NCBI GenBank assembly: GCA_001784805.1
Contig: MFSE01000025.1
Span: forward strand, 1-46,293
Source: Candidatus Moranbacteria bacterium RIFOXYA12_FULL_35_19
GTDB lineage: Bacteria; Patescibacteriota; Minisyncoccia; Moranbacterales; UBA2206
Length of the DNA: 46,293 nucleotides
Reading direction: 5' to 3'
Of this stretch, positions 16,252 through 23,660 are shown piece by piece. The translations under genes and the position numbers were made by a program. How positions within the stretch are numbered: position 1 is the stretch's first letter; the number at the start of each line of letters is the position of its first letter. Below the pieces are notes generated by a model that was given only the letters and a program-made list of their open reading frames with translations, was not told where the DNA came from and made no database searches.

Positions 16252-17355
16252 TTACGCCTTAAATTCTCTTCTAAGTTTATTTTTTTGGGCTCTTTTTTCT
16301 TGAGCAAACTCAATTAGCAAATCCAATAATTTGGAATAATTTATTCCTGAAGATTCAAACATTTTTGGATACATACTAATACTGGTAAACCCTGGTAAAG
16401 TATTTATTTCATTGGCATATAATTTTCCGTTTTTTGTCAAAAAGAAATCCACTCTTCCCATACCATAACAGCCTAAAGTTTTGAAAATTTTTACCGCCGT
16501 TTCCTGAATTTTTTTTATCGTTTTTTTATCCAGATCAGCTTTTGGCACTGGCACGGCGGAATTTTCATCGATATATTTCGCTGTGTAAGAATAGAAATCG
16601 CTGTTTAATTTTATCTCCCCTGGGATAGAAGCAATCGGCTTATCATTACCCAAAACACTACACTCAATTTCTCGGCCAGCTAAATTTTCTTCTAAAATTA
16701 TTTTAGTATCAAATTCAAAAGCAAATTTAATGGCTTTTTCTAATTCTTTTTTATTGTAAGCTTTGGAAATTCCAACAGATGAACCCAGATTGGCTGGTTT
16801 GACAAAAATCGGAAAGCGCAATTTTTCAATCGCTCCTGCAATTGCTTTGGTACTACAATCATTTTCTTCCCAAGCGCAAAATTTTCCAATTTCAATCCCC
16901 GCTTCTCGAAATAATCTTTTCATTACATCCTTATCCATCCCAACTGCCGAACCCAAAACTCCTGGGCCGACATAAGCAACTTCCAACATTTCTAAAAAAC
17001 CTTGCAGACAACCGTCCTCTCCGAATGTTCCGTGAGTAATTGGAAAAAAAACATCCACGCTAGCGATTTTTTTGCCGTTAGCCAAATTTATCAAATATGT
17101 TTTTCCGTTATAATTAGCTACTGTAATCAAAATTGATTTTGGATTCAGTTTTATTTTTTTTGTATCATTAGGATTGATCCAAAAATCTTTTGGCTTTCCC
17201 AATCTCCAATTGCCATTTTTATCAATGCCAATCAAGTGAATGTTGTATTTTTTCTTATCCAAAGCGTTGAAAATCGATCGACCAGAAACCAAAGAAACTT
17301 CATGTTCACCGGACTTTCCGCCAAAAATAATAGCTAGATTAATTTTTTTATTCAT
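16252..17355 (-). CDS. ddl: D-alanine--D-alanine ligase
   Basis: A 367-aa ATP-grasp ligase that makes D-Ala-D-Ala for peptidoglycan. It has the N-terminal IFGGKSGEHEVSLVSG loop, PITHGTFGEDGCLQGFLE, the ATP-grasp segment FVKPANLGSSVGISKA, LEENLAGREIECSVLG and the metal site region GRVDFFLT with NEINTLPGFTSISMYPK. The length is normal. It is followed at 6 bases by the aminotransferase gene. Confidence 0.97.
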   Translation of the reverse strand: MNKKINLAIIFGGKSGEHEVSLVSGRSIFNALDKKKYNIHLIGIDKNGNWRLGKPKDFWINPNDTKKIKLNPKSILITVANYNGKTYLINLANGKKIASVDVFFPITHGTFGEDGCLQGFLEMLEVAYVGPGVLGSAVGMDKDVMKRLFREAGIEIGKFCAWEENDCSTKAIAGAIEKLRFPIFVKPANLGSSVGISKAYNKKELEKAIKFAFEFDTKIILEENLAGREIECSVLGNDKPIASIPGEIKLNSDFYSYTAKYIDENSAVPVPKADLDKKTIKKIQETAVKIFKTLGCYGMGRVDFFLTKNGKLYANEINTLPGFTSISMYPKMFESSGINYSKLLDLLIEFAQEKRAQKNKLRREFKA

Positions 17356-17372
17356 AATAATTTTAGATTTTT

Positions 17373-17409
17373 AACTTTATAACTTTATAACCTTATGAAC
17401 TTTATGAAC
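17373..17409. repeat. 8-bp tandem repeat (AACTTTAT units)
   Basis: Between the 179-aa gene and ddl, AACTTTAT is repeated about four times, with drift to AACCTTATG and AACTTTATG. It lies in the spacer read before ddl on the minus strand. No function is visible. Confidence 0.7.
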
Positions 17410-17948
17410 TATTCTATGCAACAATCAATGGCTTTTCTGACCAGTTCGCCAAGCTTTCCCATAAAACCAGATTTTGCTTTGTCATTTTTATCTAACGCTT
17501 GCTCGTCAATTTTTTTTACCTCATCCGTACTAATCACTTTCATATTTATTCCCCAAAATAAAGAATAAAGATCATACGCTTTGCCAAAAAGTTCGCGCGC
17601 TTCTTCTTTCTTGCCCATCCCCTGTTGTTTAGTACCCACTTCCATCAGTCGCATTGAAGCTGCCAAAAGATGTTTTGAAATACACCAAACTTCCCCTTCT
17701 GGCTCTTTGACAATTTTTCGCAAAAGTTCCCCGCGCATTTTTCTCACTTCTTGCAAAAGATCAAAATATTCCGGCTTATTTAATTTCGTGCCCGTAAAAA
17801 AGAAATGCTCTTCAATGCTCACCAAATTCATAATGGCAATTGACAAATCCTGATCCGAACTCAAATCAAGCTTGTCCTGCTTTTTCATGGTGTCAACTTT
17901 TTCAATTAGTTCATTAAGATTTTTGATTGGGTTATTGTTTTGTTCCAT
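17409..17948 (-). CDS. conserved CPR hypothetical protein
   Basis: A 179-aa helical, soluble protein with NLVSIEEHFFFTGTK, VRKMRGELLRKIVKEPEGEVWCISKHLLAASMRLME and ARELFGKAYDLYSLFWG. I recognise this pattern from conserved hypotheticals of CPR genomes, but no function is known to me. It lies upstream of ddl on the same strand, separated by a tandem repeat. The invariant-looking E-V-W-C-I-S-K-H segment suggests a binding or catalytic site. Confidence 0.75.
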   Translation of the reverse strand: MEQNNNPIKNLNELIEKVDTMKKQDKLDLSSDQDLSIAIMNLVSIEEHFFFTGTKLNKPEYFDLLQEVRKMRGELLRKIVKEPEGEVWCISKHLLAASMRLMEVGTKQQGMGKKEEARELFGKAYDLYSLFWGINMKVISTDEVKKIDEQALDKNDKAKSGFMGKLGELVRKAIDCCIE

Positions 17949-17960
17949 ATATTTGTTATT

Positions 17961-18117
17961 CCTTACGAATTAAGAACTTTTACCCGCCTCGCGTCGACGA
18001 GCAATCGTCTTTGCGAGTCGAGGCGGGCGAATGTACTAATATGAACTAAGTAGTTTCTTACTGTTTTATTAAATTATTCGTATTTCGTACATTCGTACCG
18101 ATTCGTAATTCGTAAGG
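17961..18117. repeat. nested inverted-repeat element of 157 bp
   Basis: The outer arms CCTTACGAATTAAGAA (17961-17976) and TTCGTAATTCGTAAGG (18102-18117) pair at 15 of 16 positions. Inside are the GC-rich arms CCCGCCTCG (17983-17991) and CGAGGCGGG (18019-18027), which extend inward through CGACGA/TCGTC. The right half has ATTCGTA-type tandem units. The local GC content is far above the surroundings. No coding is seen. It looks like a small palindromic mobile repeat. Confidence 0.75.
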
Positions 18118-18120
18118 GCT

Positions 18121-18636
18121 TCAGCAGGTTAAAAAATAAAAAACTCCACTTAATATTCCCAGCATCACAATTGGCACGACAACTTTTTGAAATGGAAAAA
18201 AAACTTTTCCGCCATTTTTCTTTTTCAAAAAATCATTGACAAAAACTGCCAGTAGAAAAAAGACACTTCCAAAAATTATACCGAGCAAAAGTTTATCTAT
18301 CCCCCAAATTTCATTCATTGGATGGCCGATAAATTCACTTTTATACAGTGGGCCGACAGTAAAAACATAAAAAAGAACCGTGACTAGAATTTTTCTTCCA
18401 TAAAAATTGATATTTTTTCTTTTTAACCAATCGATTGTCCAAATGATTACGGAAATCAAAAGTCCTCCAATCCACAATCCAGAAATAGAATCATCCACTC
18501 CCAAATATCTGGAAAGCCCAACGCAACCGCTCACCGCCACCACACACACCGGACAAACCGCTTGCGCACTGTGAGCAAAAAGAAAAATTACAATTATACA
18601 AAATGATTTGAAATATTTTTTGCATTTATTGATCAT
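18121..18636 (-). CDS. membrane protein with N-terminal CPVC motif, thiol-redox candidate
   Basis: A 171-aa protein starting with a signal-peptide-like segment (SFCIIVIFLFAHSAQA), followed directly by VCPVCVVAVSGCVGLSRYLG and four hydrophobic segments. A CxxC just outside a membrane bundle recalls DsbB/VKOR- or DsbD-like electron carriers, though I cannot match a family. I chose the ATG at 18636: the 18 codons further upstream in the same frame are made of the palindrome at 18651-18699. The gene for an exported thioredoxin-like lipoprotein lies immediately upstream, supporting a redox pair. Confidence 0.7.
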   Translation of the reverse strand: MINKCKKYFKSFCIIVIFLFAHSAQAVCPVCVVAVSGCVGLSRYLGVDDSISGLWIGGLLISVIIWTIDWLKRKNINFYGRKILVTVLFYVFTVGPLYKSEFIGHPMNEIWGIDKLLLGIIFGSVFFLLAVFVNDFLKKKNGGKVFFPFQKVVVPIVMLGILSGVFYFLTC

Positions 18637-18650
18637 TGTTTTTTGTTTGC

Positions 18651-18699
18651 AGACACTGGATGTCTTTCGGCTGTTACTGTCGCGAGACATCCAGTGTCT
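18651..18699. repeat. palindrome AGACACTGGATGTCT / AGACATCCAGTGTCT
   Basis: Perfect 15-bp arms at 18651-18665 and 18685-18699 enclose 19 bases. It sits between the lipoprotein gene and the CPVC membrane gene. It is followed on neither side by a convincing T run, so it is more likely a palindromic repeat than a terminator. Confidence 0.8.
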
Positions 18700-18717
18700 A
18701 AAATTTCTTACTTCTTT

Positions 18718-19092
18718 TTATATTCCTATCTTATCTTCAAAAAATTTAATTATATCTTCATCACCCATATAACATTTCCCCTCTGTCCAAAGAAAAGGCA
18801 CACCGATTGAATCTTGGGCAATCCCACATTCAGTCGCTTTTTGCTTGAGCACAGCTGAATTATCTTTATTATGGTAAACTTCCGCTTGGGAAAATTTTAT
18901 TTTTTCCGCAACTTTATTTTCCTCAATATACTTTTCTACAACTTTGCAATGCGGACATTCTCGACCATAAAAAAACATAATTTCAGCATTAGAATCAATT
19001 GGCAAATCCACTTGCTCATTCTTCTCGCCACATCCCGCAAAAACCAAACTTATTGAGAAAATTGCAAGAAACAAAAAAAATTTTTTATTCAT
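18718..19092 (-). CDS. thioredoxin-fold lipoprotein with CPHC
   Basis: A 124-aa protein. Residues 1-20 are a lipoprotein signal with lipobox VFAGC. A thioredoxin/glutaredoxin-like strand then leads to the active site FFYGRECPHCKVVEKYIEEN, with GVPFLWTEGKCYMGDEDIIKFFE providing the cis-proline region. CPHC is the DsbA-type dipeptide. It should act outside the membrane in disulfide exchange. The gene for a CPVC membrane protein follows on the same strand and could recycle it. Confidence 0.88.
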   Translation of the reverse strand: MNKKFFLFLAIFSISLVFAGCGEKNEQVDLPIDSNAEIMFFYGRECPHCKVVEKYIEENKVAEKIKFSQAEVYHNKDNSAVLKQKATECGIAQDSIGVPFLWTEGKCYMGDEDIIKFFEDKIGI

Positions 19093-19306
19093 TATTTTTT
19101 AAAAAATTAATTAAAAATTCGTAAATTTACATTACTGGTTAATACTATCATAAAACTTTGTTTGTTTCAATATTTCGCATCTTTTTTTGGCTTAAATAAA
19201 GCTAGATTAAATTTTATTAATAAAGTTTTAGAGCTAAATTTTGCAAAAATTCCAACCTTTAGACTCTAAGTGTCTAACTTTATATTGACTAAGCCTTAAC
19301 CTATTT
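19093..19306. other. AT-rich spacer without recognisable genes
   Basis: A stretch of 214 bases between the lipoprotein start and the palindromic element. I see AT-rich sequence and a small inverted repeat TTAGAC...GTCTAA near 19258-19276, but no ORF with coding character and no tRNA. Confidence 0.6.
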
Positions 19307-19426
19307 TGTCATTGCGAGCGAAATGTAATGTAGCGAAGCAATCTCGTAAAAGTAAGATTAGCTATTATTATAAAGGGATTGCCACGGTCAATTTCGATTA
19401 TCATCGAAATTTCCCTCGCAATGACA
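19307..19426. repeat. TGTCATTGCGAG-type palindromic repeat, 120 bp
   Basis: The element begins TGTCATTGCGAG (19307-19318) and ends CTCGCAATGACA (19415-19426), a perfect 12-bp terminal inverted repeat. Inside are GCGAAGCAATC and GGGATTGCCACGGTC, features of the CATTGCGAG...CGCAATGA repeat family that is widespread in unrelated bacteria. It is probably a non-autonomous mobile or extragenic palindrome. It has no coding content. Confidence 0.88.
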
Positions 19427-19491
19427 GAAGAAAAAATACCACACTATTTGTTAAAGAACCAACTATTTTTTTACTCCTCTTTTTTAAAATA

Positions 19492-19526
19492 AAAAACAGC
19501 CCCGATTACTCGGAACTGTTTTTATT
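19492..19526 (-). terminator. intrinsic terminator of the RRM gene
   Basis: AAAACAG-CCCGA-TTAC-TCGG-CTGTTTT forms a hairpin with A and T runs on both sides, 13 bases behind the RRM stop codon. It can work in both directions. Confidence 0.85.
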
Positions 19527-19538
19527 CGCATACTACTA

Positions 19539-19868
19539 TTAATAGCGGTCTCTTCGTCCGCCGAAATCTCGGCCACGACCATTTCCGCCTCCGAATCCGC
19601 CCGCGTTTCTTGGGCGATCTTCTTTTGGTCGAGCTTCATTCACTGTCAAGGCTCGTCCTTCTATTTCTTTTCCATTGAACATATCAATAGCTGCTTGCGC
19701 TTCGCTGTCAGAACTCATTTCAACAAATCCAAAACCTTTGGATCGTCCGGACATTCTGTCAGTGATGATAGTCGCTGAAGAAACAGTTCCCGCTGCGGAA
19801 AACATTTCTTTCAAAGCTTCATCATTTACTCCGTAGGATAAATTTCCTACATATAGTTTTTGTGCCAT
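19539..19868 (-). CDS. RRM-type RNA-binding protein with Gly/Arg-rich tail
   Basis: A 109-aa protein made of one RNA-recognition motif: RNP2 LYVGNL at 5-10 and RNP1 KGFGFVEM at 44-51. A tail rich in Gly, Arg and Phe follows (about 88-109). Single-RRM proteins of this size in bacteria are usually RNA chaperones and often respond to cold. It has a strong promoter and a leader of about 100 nt with an inverted repeat covering its AAGG ribosome site, which suggests post-transcriptional control. Confidence 0.93.
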   Translation of the reverse strand: MAQKLYVGNLSYGVNDEALKEMFSAAGTVSSATIITDRMSGRSKGFGFVEMSSDSEAQAAIDMFNGKEIEGRALTVNEARPKEDRPRNAGGFGGGNGRGRDFGGRRDRY

Positions 19869-19874
19869 TTTTTT

Positions 19875-19944
19875 GCCTTATTAAATTAATATTGCAAGGC
19901 GACCTCTCTCATATCGCTTGTCCCTTACTTTTTTTAGATAAGGC
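19875..19944 (-). promoter_or_regulatory. folded leader of the RRM gene with a short uORF
   Basis: On the minus strand GCCTTAT (19938-19944) pairs with ATAAGGC (19875-19881). The latter contains the only ribosome-site-like AAGG before the RRM start. The enclosed loop holds AAGGGA followed by an 8-codon ORF MREVALQY (19886-19912). The pairing could hide the start region, as in cold- or autoregulated leaders. Whether the uORF is translated is unknown. Confidence 0.5.
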
Positions 19945-19976
19945 AAAACTTACTGAGAAGACTTACAACTAAAAAG

Positions 19977-20005
19977 ATTGTAGCTTAAAACACGAAAATC
20001 GTCAA
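19977..20005 (-). promoter_or_regulatory. promoter of the RRM gene
   Basis: On the minus strand TTGACG (20000-20005), a 17-bp spacer and TACAAT (19977-19982). It would start transcription about 100 bases before the RRM start codon. Confidence 0.8.
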
Positions 20006-20033
20006 CTTGGATTATATTTTAAAAATGCTTTTA

Positions 20034-20074
20034 ATAAAAAACTGACCCCCGTCACACAGCGTGTAGACGAGGGC
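20034..20074 (-). terminator. strong terminator of the micro-ORF locus
   Basis: On the minus strand CCCTCGTC-TACACGCTGTGT-GACGGGGG is a GC-rich stem, whose inner ACAC/GTGT can extend it, followed by CAGTTTTTT. It lies 36 bases after the 26-codon ORF. Confidence 0.85.
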
Positions 20075-20109
20075 ACTGGGAGCTATCCTTTTAGCTCCGG
20101 TATCTGCGG

Positions 20110-20190
20110 TTATCGTTTCAGGCAGCCGCCAGCGGTCATTGTGGCGATAATTGTCATTACTGAACAAGACGGGGGTGCTTTGGAATACAT
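20110..20190 (-). CDS. micro-ORF, 26 aa, with good ribosome site
   Basis: MYSKAPPSCSVMTIIATM is followed by TAGGCLKR. The ATG is preceded by GGGAG at about 7 bases, in a genome where most genes lack such sites. It has a hydrophobic centre. A strong terminator follows and no other gene overlaps. I know no homologue; it could be a small protein, a leader peptide or part of a regulatory RNA. Confidence 0.4.
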   Translation of the reverse strand: MYSKAPPSCSVMTIIATMTAGGCLKR

Positions 20191-20292
20191 GGCAGTTCTC
20201 CCTTACTTAAAAAGGATTTAAAAAAAAAGAAAAAAAAATCAAGCTACATAGCTACGAGCTACGCGACTTCTCGCCGAAGAGGTGACGGCGAA

Positions 20293-20346
20293 CTACAGTT
20301 TACCTCTTTGAATCTGCGATCCCTTCCTTTGAGCAAAGGCTCTCAT
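20293..20346 (-). CDS. micro-ORF, 17 aa, with consensus ribosome site
   Basis: MRAFAQRKGSQIQRGKL, strongly basic, starts 8 bases after AGGAGG. It is read from a near-perfect promoter 130 bases upstream. A hairpin TCGCCG/CGGCGA and a long T-rich tract lie behind it. The consensus ribosome site is the main support; no family is recognised. Confidence 0.4.
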   Translation of the reverse strand: MRAFAQRKGSQIQRGKL

Positions 20347-20480
20347 AGGCATTTCCTCCTAGCTTAAAGGTTTTCGGTTTAGGCCCGAAACTCATCAGGC
20401 AGTGAAAAACGATAACCAATATTTTTAGCTGTTTTATAAACAGCATAATTTCGAAAGAACAATTCCTTATATCTACAAAA

Positions 20481-20509
20481 ATAGTACTATTACTCAAAAA
20501 TTATGTCAA
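20481..20509 (-). promoter_or_regulatory. promoter of the micro-ORF locus
   Basis: On the minus strand TTGACA (20504-20509), a 17-bp spacer and TACTAT (20481-20486). The transcript would begin near 20474. It contains the hairpins GCTGTTT-ATA-AAACAGC and TTTCGG-GCCTAAA-CCGAAA before the AGGAGG site. Confidence 0.82.
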
Positions 20510-20528
20510 TACACTTATGAAAATAAAT

Positions 20529-21281
20529 CTATGGAGTAGTTTTTTCTAAATCCTGTACTTCTGGAACTTCATCTATTTGTGGTTGTTTAGATTGATCACT
20601 TGCAGAAGCTTCTGAATTATTTTGCTCCTCGATTGGCACTATTTCGGGCACAACTTCCGGTGGCAATTCTCCTTTTTGCAATACGGCATATCCAAAGAAA
20701 GCGCTGAAGCGATTGGACCAAATCAAAACATTGAAATATTTTTCCAAATCAACTGACTTATCGATTGAATAATTGACATTTCCAGTAGTTGATTTCATTG
20801 GTCCCAAATCAATAACATCCTTTTTATCCAAATTTAAAATTGGCGAAAGATAAATATGCATATCTTGCCCATTGACCATTTCAAAATCCTCTAATCGCAA
20901 AAAAATATCTCCTCCGCTTTTAACAAAAAGCGCCTTACCTGTTAAGACTTGCTCGACATTATTAAATCTTCCTTGAGCAATTATTTCTCCGCCCGCCGGA
21001 AAAGTTTCGTCCAAGTTATCAATTTCTATCACCTTACCTGGTTCTTGCAAATCAACCGAAATTGAATTTTTCGGCAGTGAGTGCGGAGCATTTTTTTTCT
21101 TTTTTACCAGAAATATTATTCCCCCAATGATTGCTAAAATTAGAGCTACAACCAAAATTAAAAACACCATCTTTTTCCAAGTTTTTTTCTGATAAGTTTT
21201 GCGCATTATCATCGTCGGTTTTTTGAATTTTTTTATTTTCTCAATTATCTTCTCAAATATTTTTTTAATTTTATTTTTCAT
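20529..21281 (-). CDS. membrane-anchored DM13 domain protein
   Basis: A 250-aa protein with a basic N-terminus, one TM segment (MVFLILVVALILAIIGGIIFLV, about 38-59), an external DM13 domain (about 85-205: GRFNNVEQVLTGKALFVK, LRLEDFEMVNGQDMHIYLSP, YFNVLIWSNRFSAFFGYAVL) and a Pro/Glu/Ser-rich C-terminal tail. DM13 has been proposed as a redox or adhesion domain at the cell surface. It is a common CPR protein and monocistronic here. Confidence 0.88.
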   Translation of the reverse strand: MKNKIKKIFEKIIEKIKKFKKPTMIMRKTYQKKTWKKMVFLILVVALILAIIGGIIFLVKKKKNAPHSLPKNSISVDLQEPGKVIEIDNLDETFPAGGEIIAQGRFNNVEQVLTGKALFVKSGGDIFLRLEDFEMVNGQDMHIYLSPILNLDKKDVIDLGPMKSTTGNVNYSIDKSVDLEKYFNVLIWSNRFSAFFGYAVLQKGELPPEVVPEIVPIEEQNNSEASASDQSKQPQIDEVPEVQDLEKTTP

Positions 21282-21360
21282 TTTTTTATTTTAATTAATT
21301 CCAAGATAATTATAATGCAATAATGAAAAACTCGCCAGAAAAAACTTTTTAGGCGAAGTC

Positions 21361-21389
21361 TTGATTTATCTGAAACATCTTGTTATAAT
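21361..21389 (+). promoter_or_regulatory. promoter of tRNA-Asn
   Basis: TTGATT (21361-21366), a 17-bp spacer and TATAAT (21384-21389), about 29 bases before the tRNA 5' end. Confidence 0.8.
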
Positions 21390-21417
21390 CAATTTGTTTT
21401 AAAAATTGAATATTTAT

Positions 21418-21489
21418 TCCGCGATAGCTCAATGGTAGAGCAGTTGACTGTTAATCAATTGGTTCCAGGTTCGAGTCCTGGTCGCGGAG
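21418..21489 (+). tRNA. tRNA-Asn (GTT)
   Basis: A 72-nt cloverleaf with acceptor TCCGCGA/TCGCGGA, D arm AGCTCAATGGTAGAGC, anticodon loop CTGTTAA with anticodon GTT, T arm with GGTTCGAGTCC and discriminator G. CCA is not encoded. The 3' part is overlapped on the opposite strand by the last codons of the serine recombinase gene, which marks it as an integration site. Confidence 0.97.
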
Positions 21490-22965
21490 CCTATTACCTG
21501 TTTTGGCATATTCAAGTATCCCCGTAAAGGGGATTTTTGCTTCAAACAGGAGCTTTTTGCCCTCAAGAAAAAAGTTCTGGTGAATAAAATTTAAAAGTTG
21601 CGTTTTTTCCTCAGGTTCAGAACTTATAAATAATTCGTAGGCTTTTTGACTGATATCAAGGATTTTCGATGAAGTAACGAAAAAGTTCTGGTTAGCTTTT
21701 GAATGATCGTCGATTTGAAGCAATAAGTCCTGTTCTTTCACTTTCCACTCATTCATCATCTTGTCAAATATGTCAGTAGTAATTCGCCCATCAAGTCTAT
21801 CCTCATACGCAATTCTATAGCTATCTCTAATTCTTTTTAATTTTCTTTCTAGCGTGGCTATATTTTTCTCGCAATAAGACTGCTCTGCGTCGTGAATGAC
21901 TCTCAAGTCCCTTTTGAGTACTTCGAGCGCTTCAGGGATGAGTTTTAGACCTTTCAGGGAGGATGCAGTTTGCTCAATTAAATCTTCTTCTCTTATCCAA
22001 GTGACATTTTCACAGTTTCCTGAATAATTTGTGCAATGGTAGTATATATATTTTCCTTTTTTAATCTCGGGAGTTATTAAGCACCCGCACTCCTTGCATT
22101 TAATCATTCCTCTAAAAATATAAGGGTTATTGGTTCGCTTGAAATTTTGTTTGTTATATCCTTCTATTACTGATTGAACTTTATCAAATAAATACTTTGA
22201 AATTAGCGGTTCATATTTATGCGGATATAGTTTTCCCTTAACTCTCATCACTCCATAATAAAATGGGTTCTTCAAAATAGTTTCAATCTGACTCGTAACT
22301 ATGGGAACTCCGCTCGGGCGGTTTGTCAGTCCTCTTGCATTCATTTCCTTCATCAATTTTTTCATTGAGTATTTCCCAGAAGCATATAATTCGAATGTTT
22401 TCTTTATTAAAAAATCTCGCTCCTTGTCCGGCACAATATCTTTTTTGTTGTCGGAGAGCGTTATATTCTTGTAGCCAAGATAGGATTTCCCAATCCATTC
22501 GCCATTTCGCAATTTTTGCTCATAGGCTCTTTTTACATTGTCGCTAATTGCATCTGAATAATATTTTGCTAAACCAAGATTTATACCAAAATGAAATTTT
22601 TCCGCAGCGGATATATTTGGTGTGATAACTAAATTATCAGAAACAAAATGCAACTCAATTTTATCTTCCATTGCAAGTTCATACAGAGTAGCTACTCTTT
22701 TATCAAAAACATTTCTGGAAAATCTATCAACCTTATCAAAACAAACTGCAAATTTTTCTTTCGGATGAGATTTTAAATAATTTAGAATTTTATCAAACTC
22801 ATCTCGTTTAGTTTTGTAGGCACTCTCATCAAAACTGAAAATTTCAACTACGGGAAATTCTTTTTGTTTACAATAATTTTTAAGACGAACGAGTTGAGCC
22901 GGAAGTGAATTTCCGGCTTCTTTTTGTTCTTCAGTTGAAACTCTAGCTAAAATTATTGCTTTCAT
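21451..22965 (-). CDS. large serine recombinase (integrase)
   Basis: A 504-aa site-specific recombinase. The resolvase catalytic domain is at 1-150 with Ser10 in IILARVSTEEQ. The recombinase domain follows (about 170-280, with the YASGKYSMKKLMKEMNARG helix), then a zinc ribbon CKECGCLI...YHCTNYSGNC (about 293-318) and a coiled coil (about 365-425). The last residues, RLRDQDSNLEPID, are the antisense translation of the tRNA-Asn 3' half, so the frame was completed by integration into that gene. It is the last gene of a compact unit, 4 bases behind the gene ending at 22970. Confidence 0.95.
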   Translation of the reverse strand: MKAIILARVSTEEQKEAGNSLPAQLVRLKNYCKQKEFPVVEIFSFDESAYKTKRDEFDKILNYLKSHPKEKFAVCFDKVDRFSRNVFDKRVATLYELAMEDKIELHFVSDNLVITPNISAAEKFHFGINLGLAKYYSDAISDNVKRAYEQKLRNGEWIGKSYLGYKNITLSDNKKDIVPDKERDFLIKKTFELYASGKYSMKKLMKEMNARGLTNRPSGVPIVTSQIETILKNPFYYGVMRVKGKLYPHKYEPLISKYLFDKVQSVIEGYNKQNFKRTNNPYIFRGMIKCKECGCLITPEIKKGKYIYYHCTNYSGNCENVTWIREEDLIEQTASSLKGLKLIPEALEVLKRDLRVIHDAEQSYCEKNIATLERKLKRIRDSYRIAYEDRLDGRITTDIFDKMMNEWKVKEQDLLLQIDDHSKANQNFFVTSSKILDISQKAYELFISSEPEEKTQLLNFIHQNFFLEGKKLLFEAKIPFTGILEYAKTGNRLRDQDSNLEPID

Positions 22966-22969
22966 TTTT

Positions 22970-23641
22970 TTAATAAGTAATTATTTTGTTTGTTGTTTCT
23001 GATGTATCATCAATCCCATTTAGGAATATTGTAAATTCGTGCATTTTTGAATTAGCGTTCTTTGTATAGCTTCCGACATAATGCTTACCAACATAATCCA
23101 TTTCTGACTGTGTTGGGTTTTCAAGCATCTTGCCTTGAAGATCGGCTGATTTTTTATCTGTATGCACAAAGACAAAAGCATTTCTTTCATTTTTCAAATC
23201 TTCTCTTAATGTTTCGCCTAAGGCAGTCATATTATCAAAGTTCAGATATTTTGGATCTATAACAATTCGTTCTCCTTTTCCGCCGTTATTAATACTCCAC
23301 TCTAAAACAACTTCGTAAGGTATATTTTTTTTCTCTGGCTGTTGAACTATGAGCGCTTCATCTTTTGCTTTTTGTGTCTGAGTTGGACTGGAAACAGTTG
23401 TCTTTTGGTTTGATGTTTGAGTGCTATCTTGCCCAGTACTCCCAATTGTACCCATTGAAAAAATAATCACAAATGCGGTAGCTATCCATTTTGCCTTGTT
23501 GCTCCATTGTGTTTTTGCCCAAATATACCAAATAACAAAAATTGGCAATATTATAATCGCAACTATTACGCCCCACCAATTTTTATACCATTCTTTTTTC
23601 TGGCTGTTTTGTGCCTCGCCAGTAGGCTGTTGATTTTCCAT
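22970..23641 (-). CDS. membrane-anchored hypothetical protein of the element
   Basis: A 223-aa protein with an N-terminal polar stretch, two TM segments (WWGVIVAIIILPIFVIWYIWA and WIATAFVIIFSMGTIG) and a Thr/Gln-rich linker. A soluble domain follows (about 115-223) containing RIVIDPKYLNFDNMTALGETLREDLKNE. I do not recognise the family. I chose the ATG at 23641; an upstream in-frame GTG at 23686 would overlap the SNase gene. It lies between the nuclease and recombinase genes in one operon. Confidence 0.65.
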   Translation of the reverse strand: MENQQPTGEAQNSQKKEWYKNWWGVIVAIIILPIFVIWYIWAKTQWSNKAKWIATAFVIIFSMGTIGSTGQDSTQTSNQKTTVSSPTQTQKAKDEALIVQQPEKKNIPYEVVLEWSINNGGKGERIVIDPKYLNFDNMTALGETLREDLKNERNAFVFVHTDKKSADLQGKMLENPTQSEMDYVGKHYVGSYTKNANSKMHEFTIFLNGIDDTSETTNKIITY

Positions 23642-23660
23642 TTTTTTAATTATTAAAAAA

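Noticed and set aside
20365-20400. CTGATGAG...CGAAA pattern resembling a hammerhead ribozyme core (minus strand)
   Set aside because: Stem II cannot form correctly because the GAAA belongs to a simple TTTCGG/CCGAAA hairpin, and no matching cleavage strand is seen.
20300-20497. A 65-codon minus-strand frame over the micro-ORF leader
   Set aside because: It would start inside the promoter at a TTG, has no ribosome site, and conflicts with the well-placed AGGAGG and ATG at 20346.
20040-20500. Possible tmRNA, RNase P RNA, SRP RNA or 6S RNA in the long gene-poor stretch
   Set aside because: None of the hallmark sequences is present (no tRNA-like ends, no GAGGAAAGTCC core, no GGAAGCAGCC loop). 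The region has ribosome sites and short frames instead.
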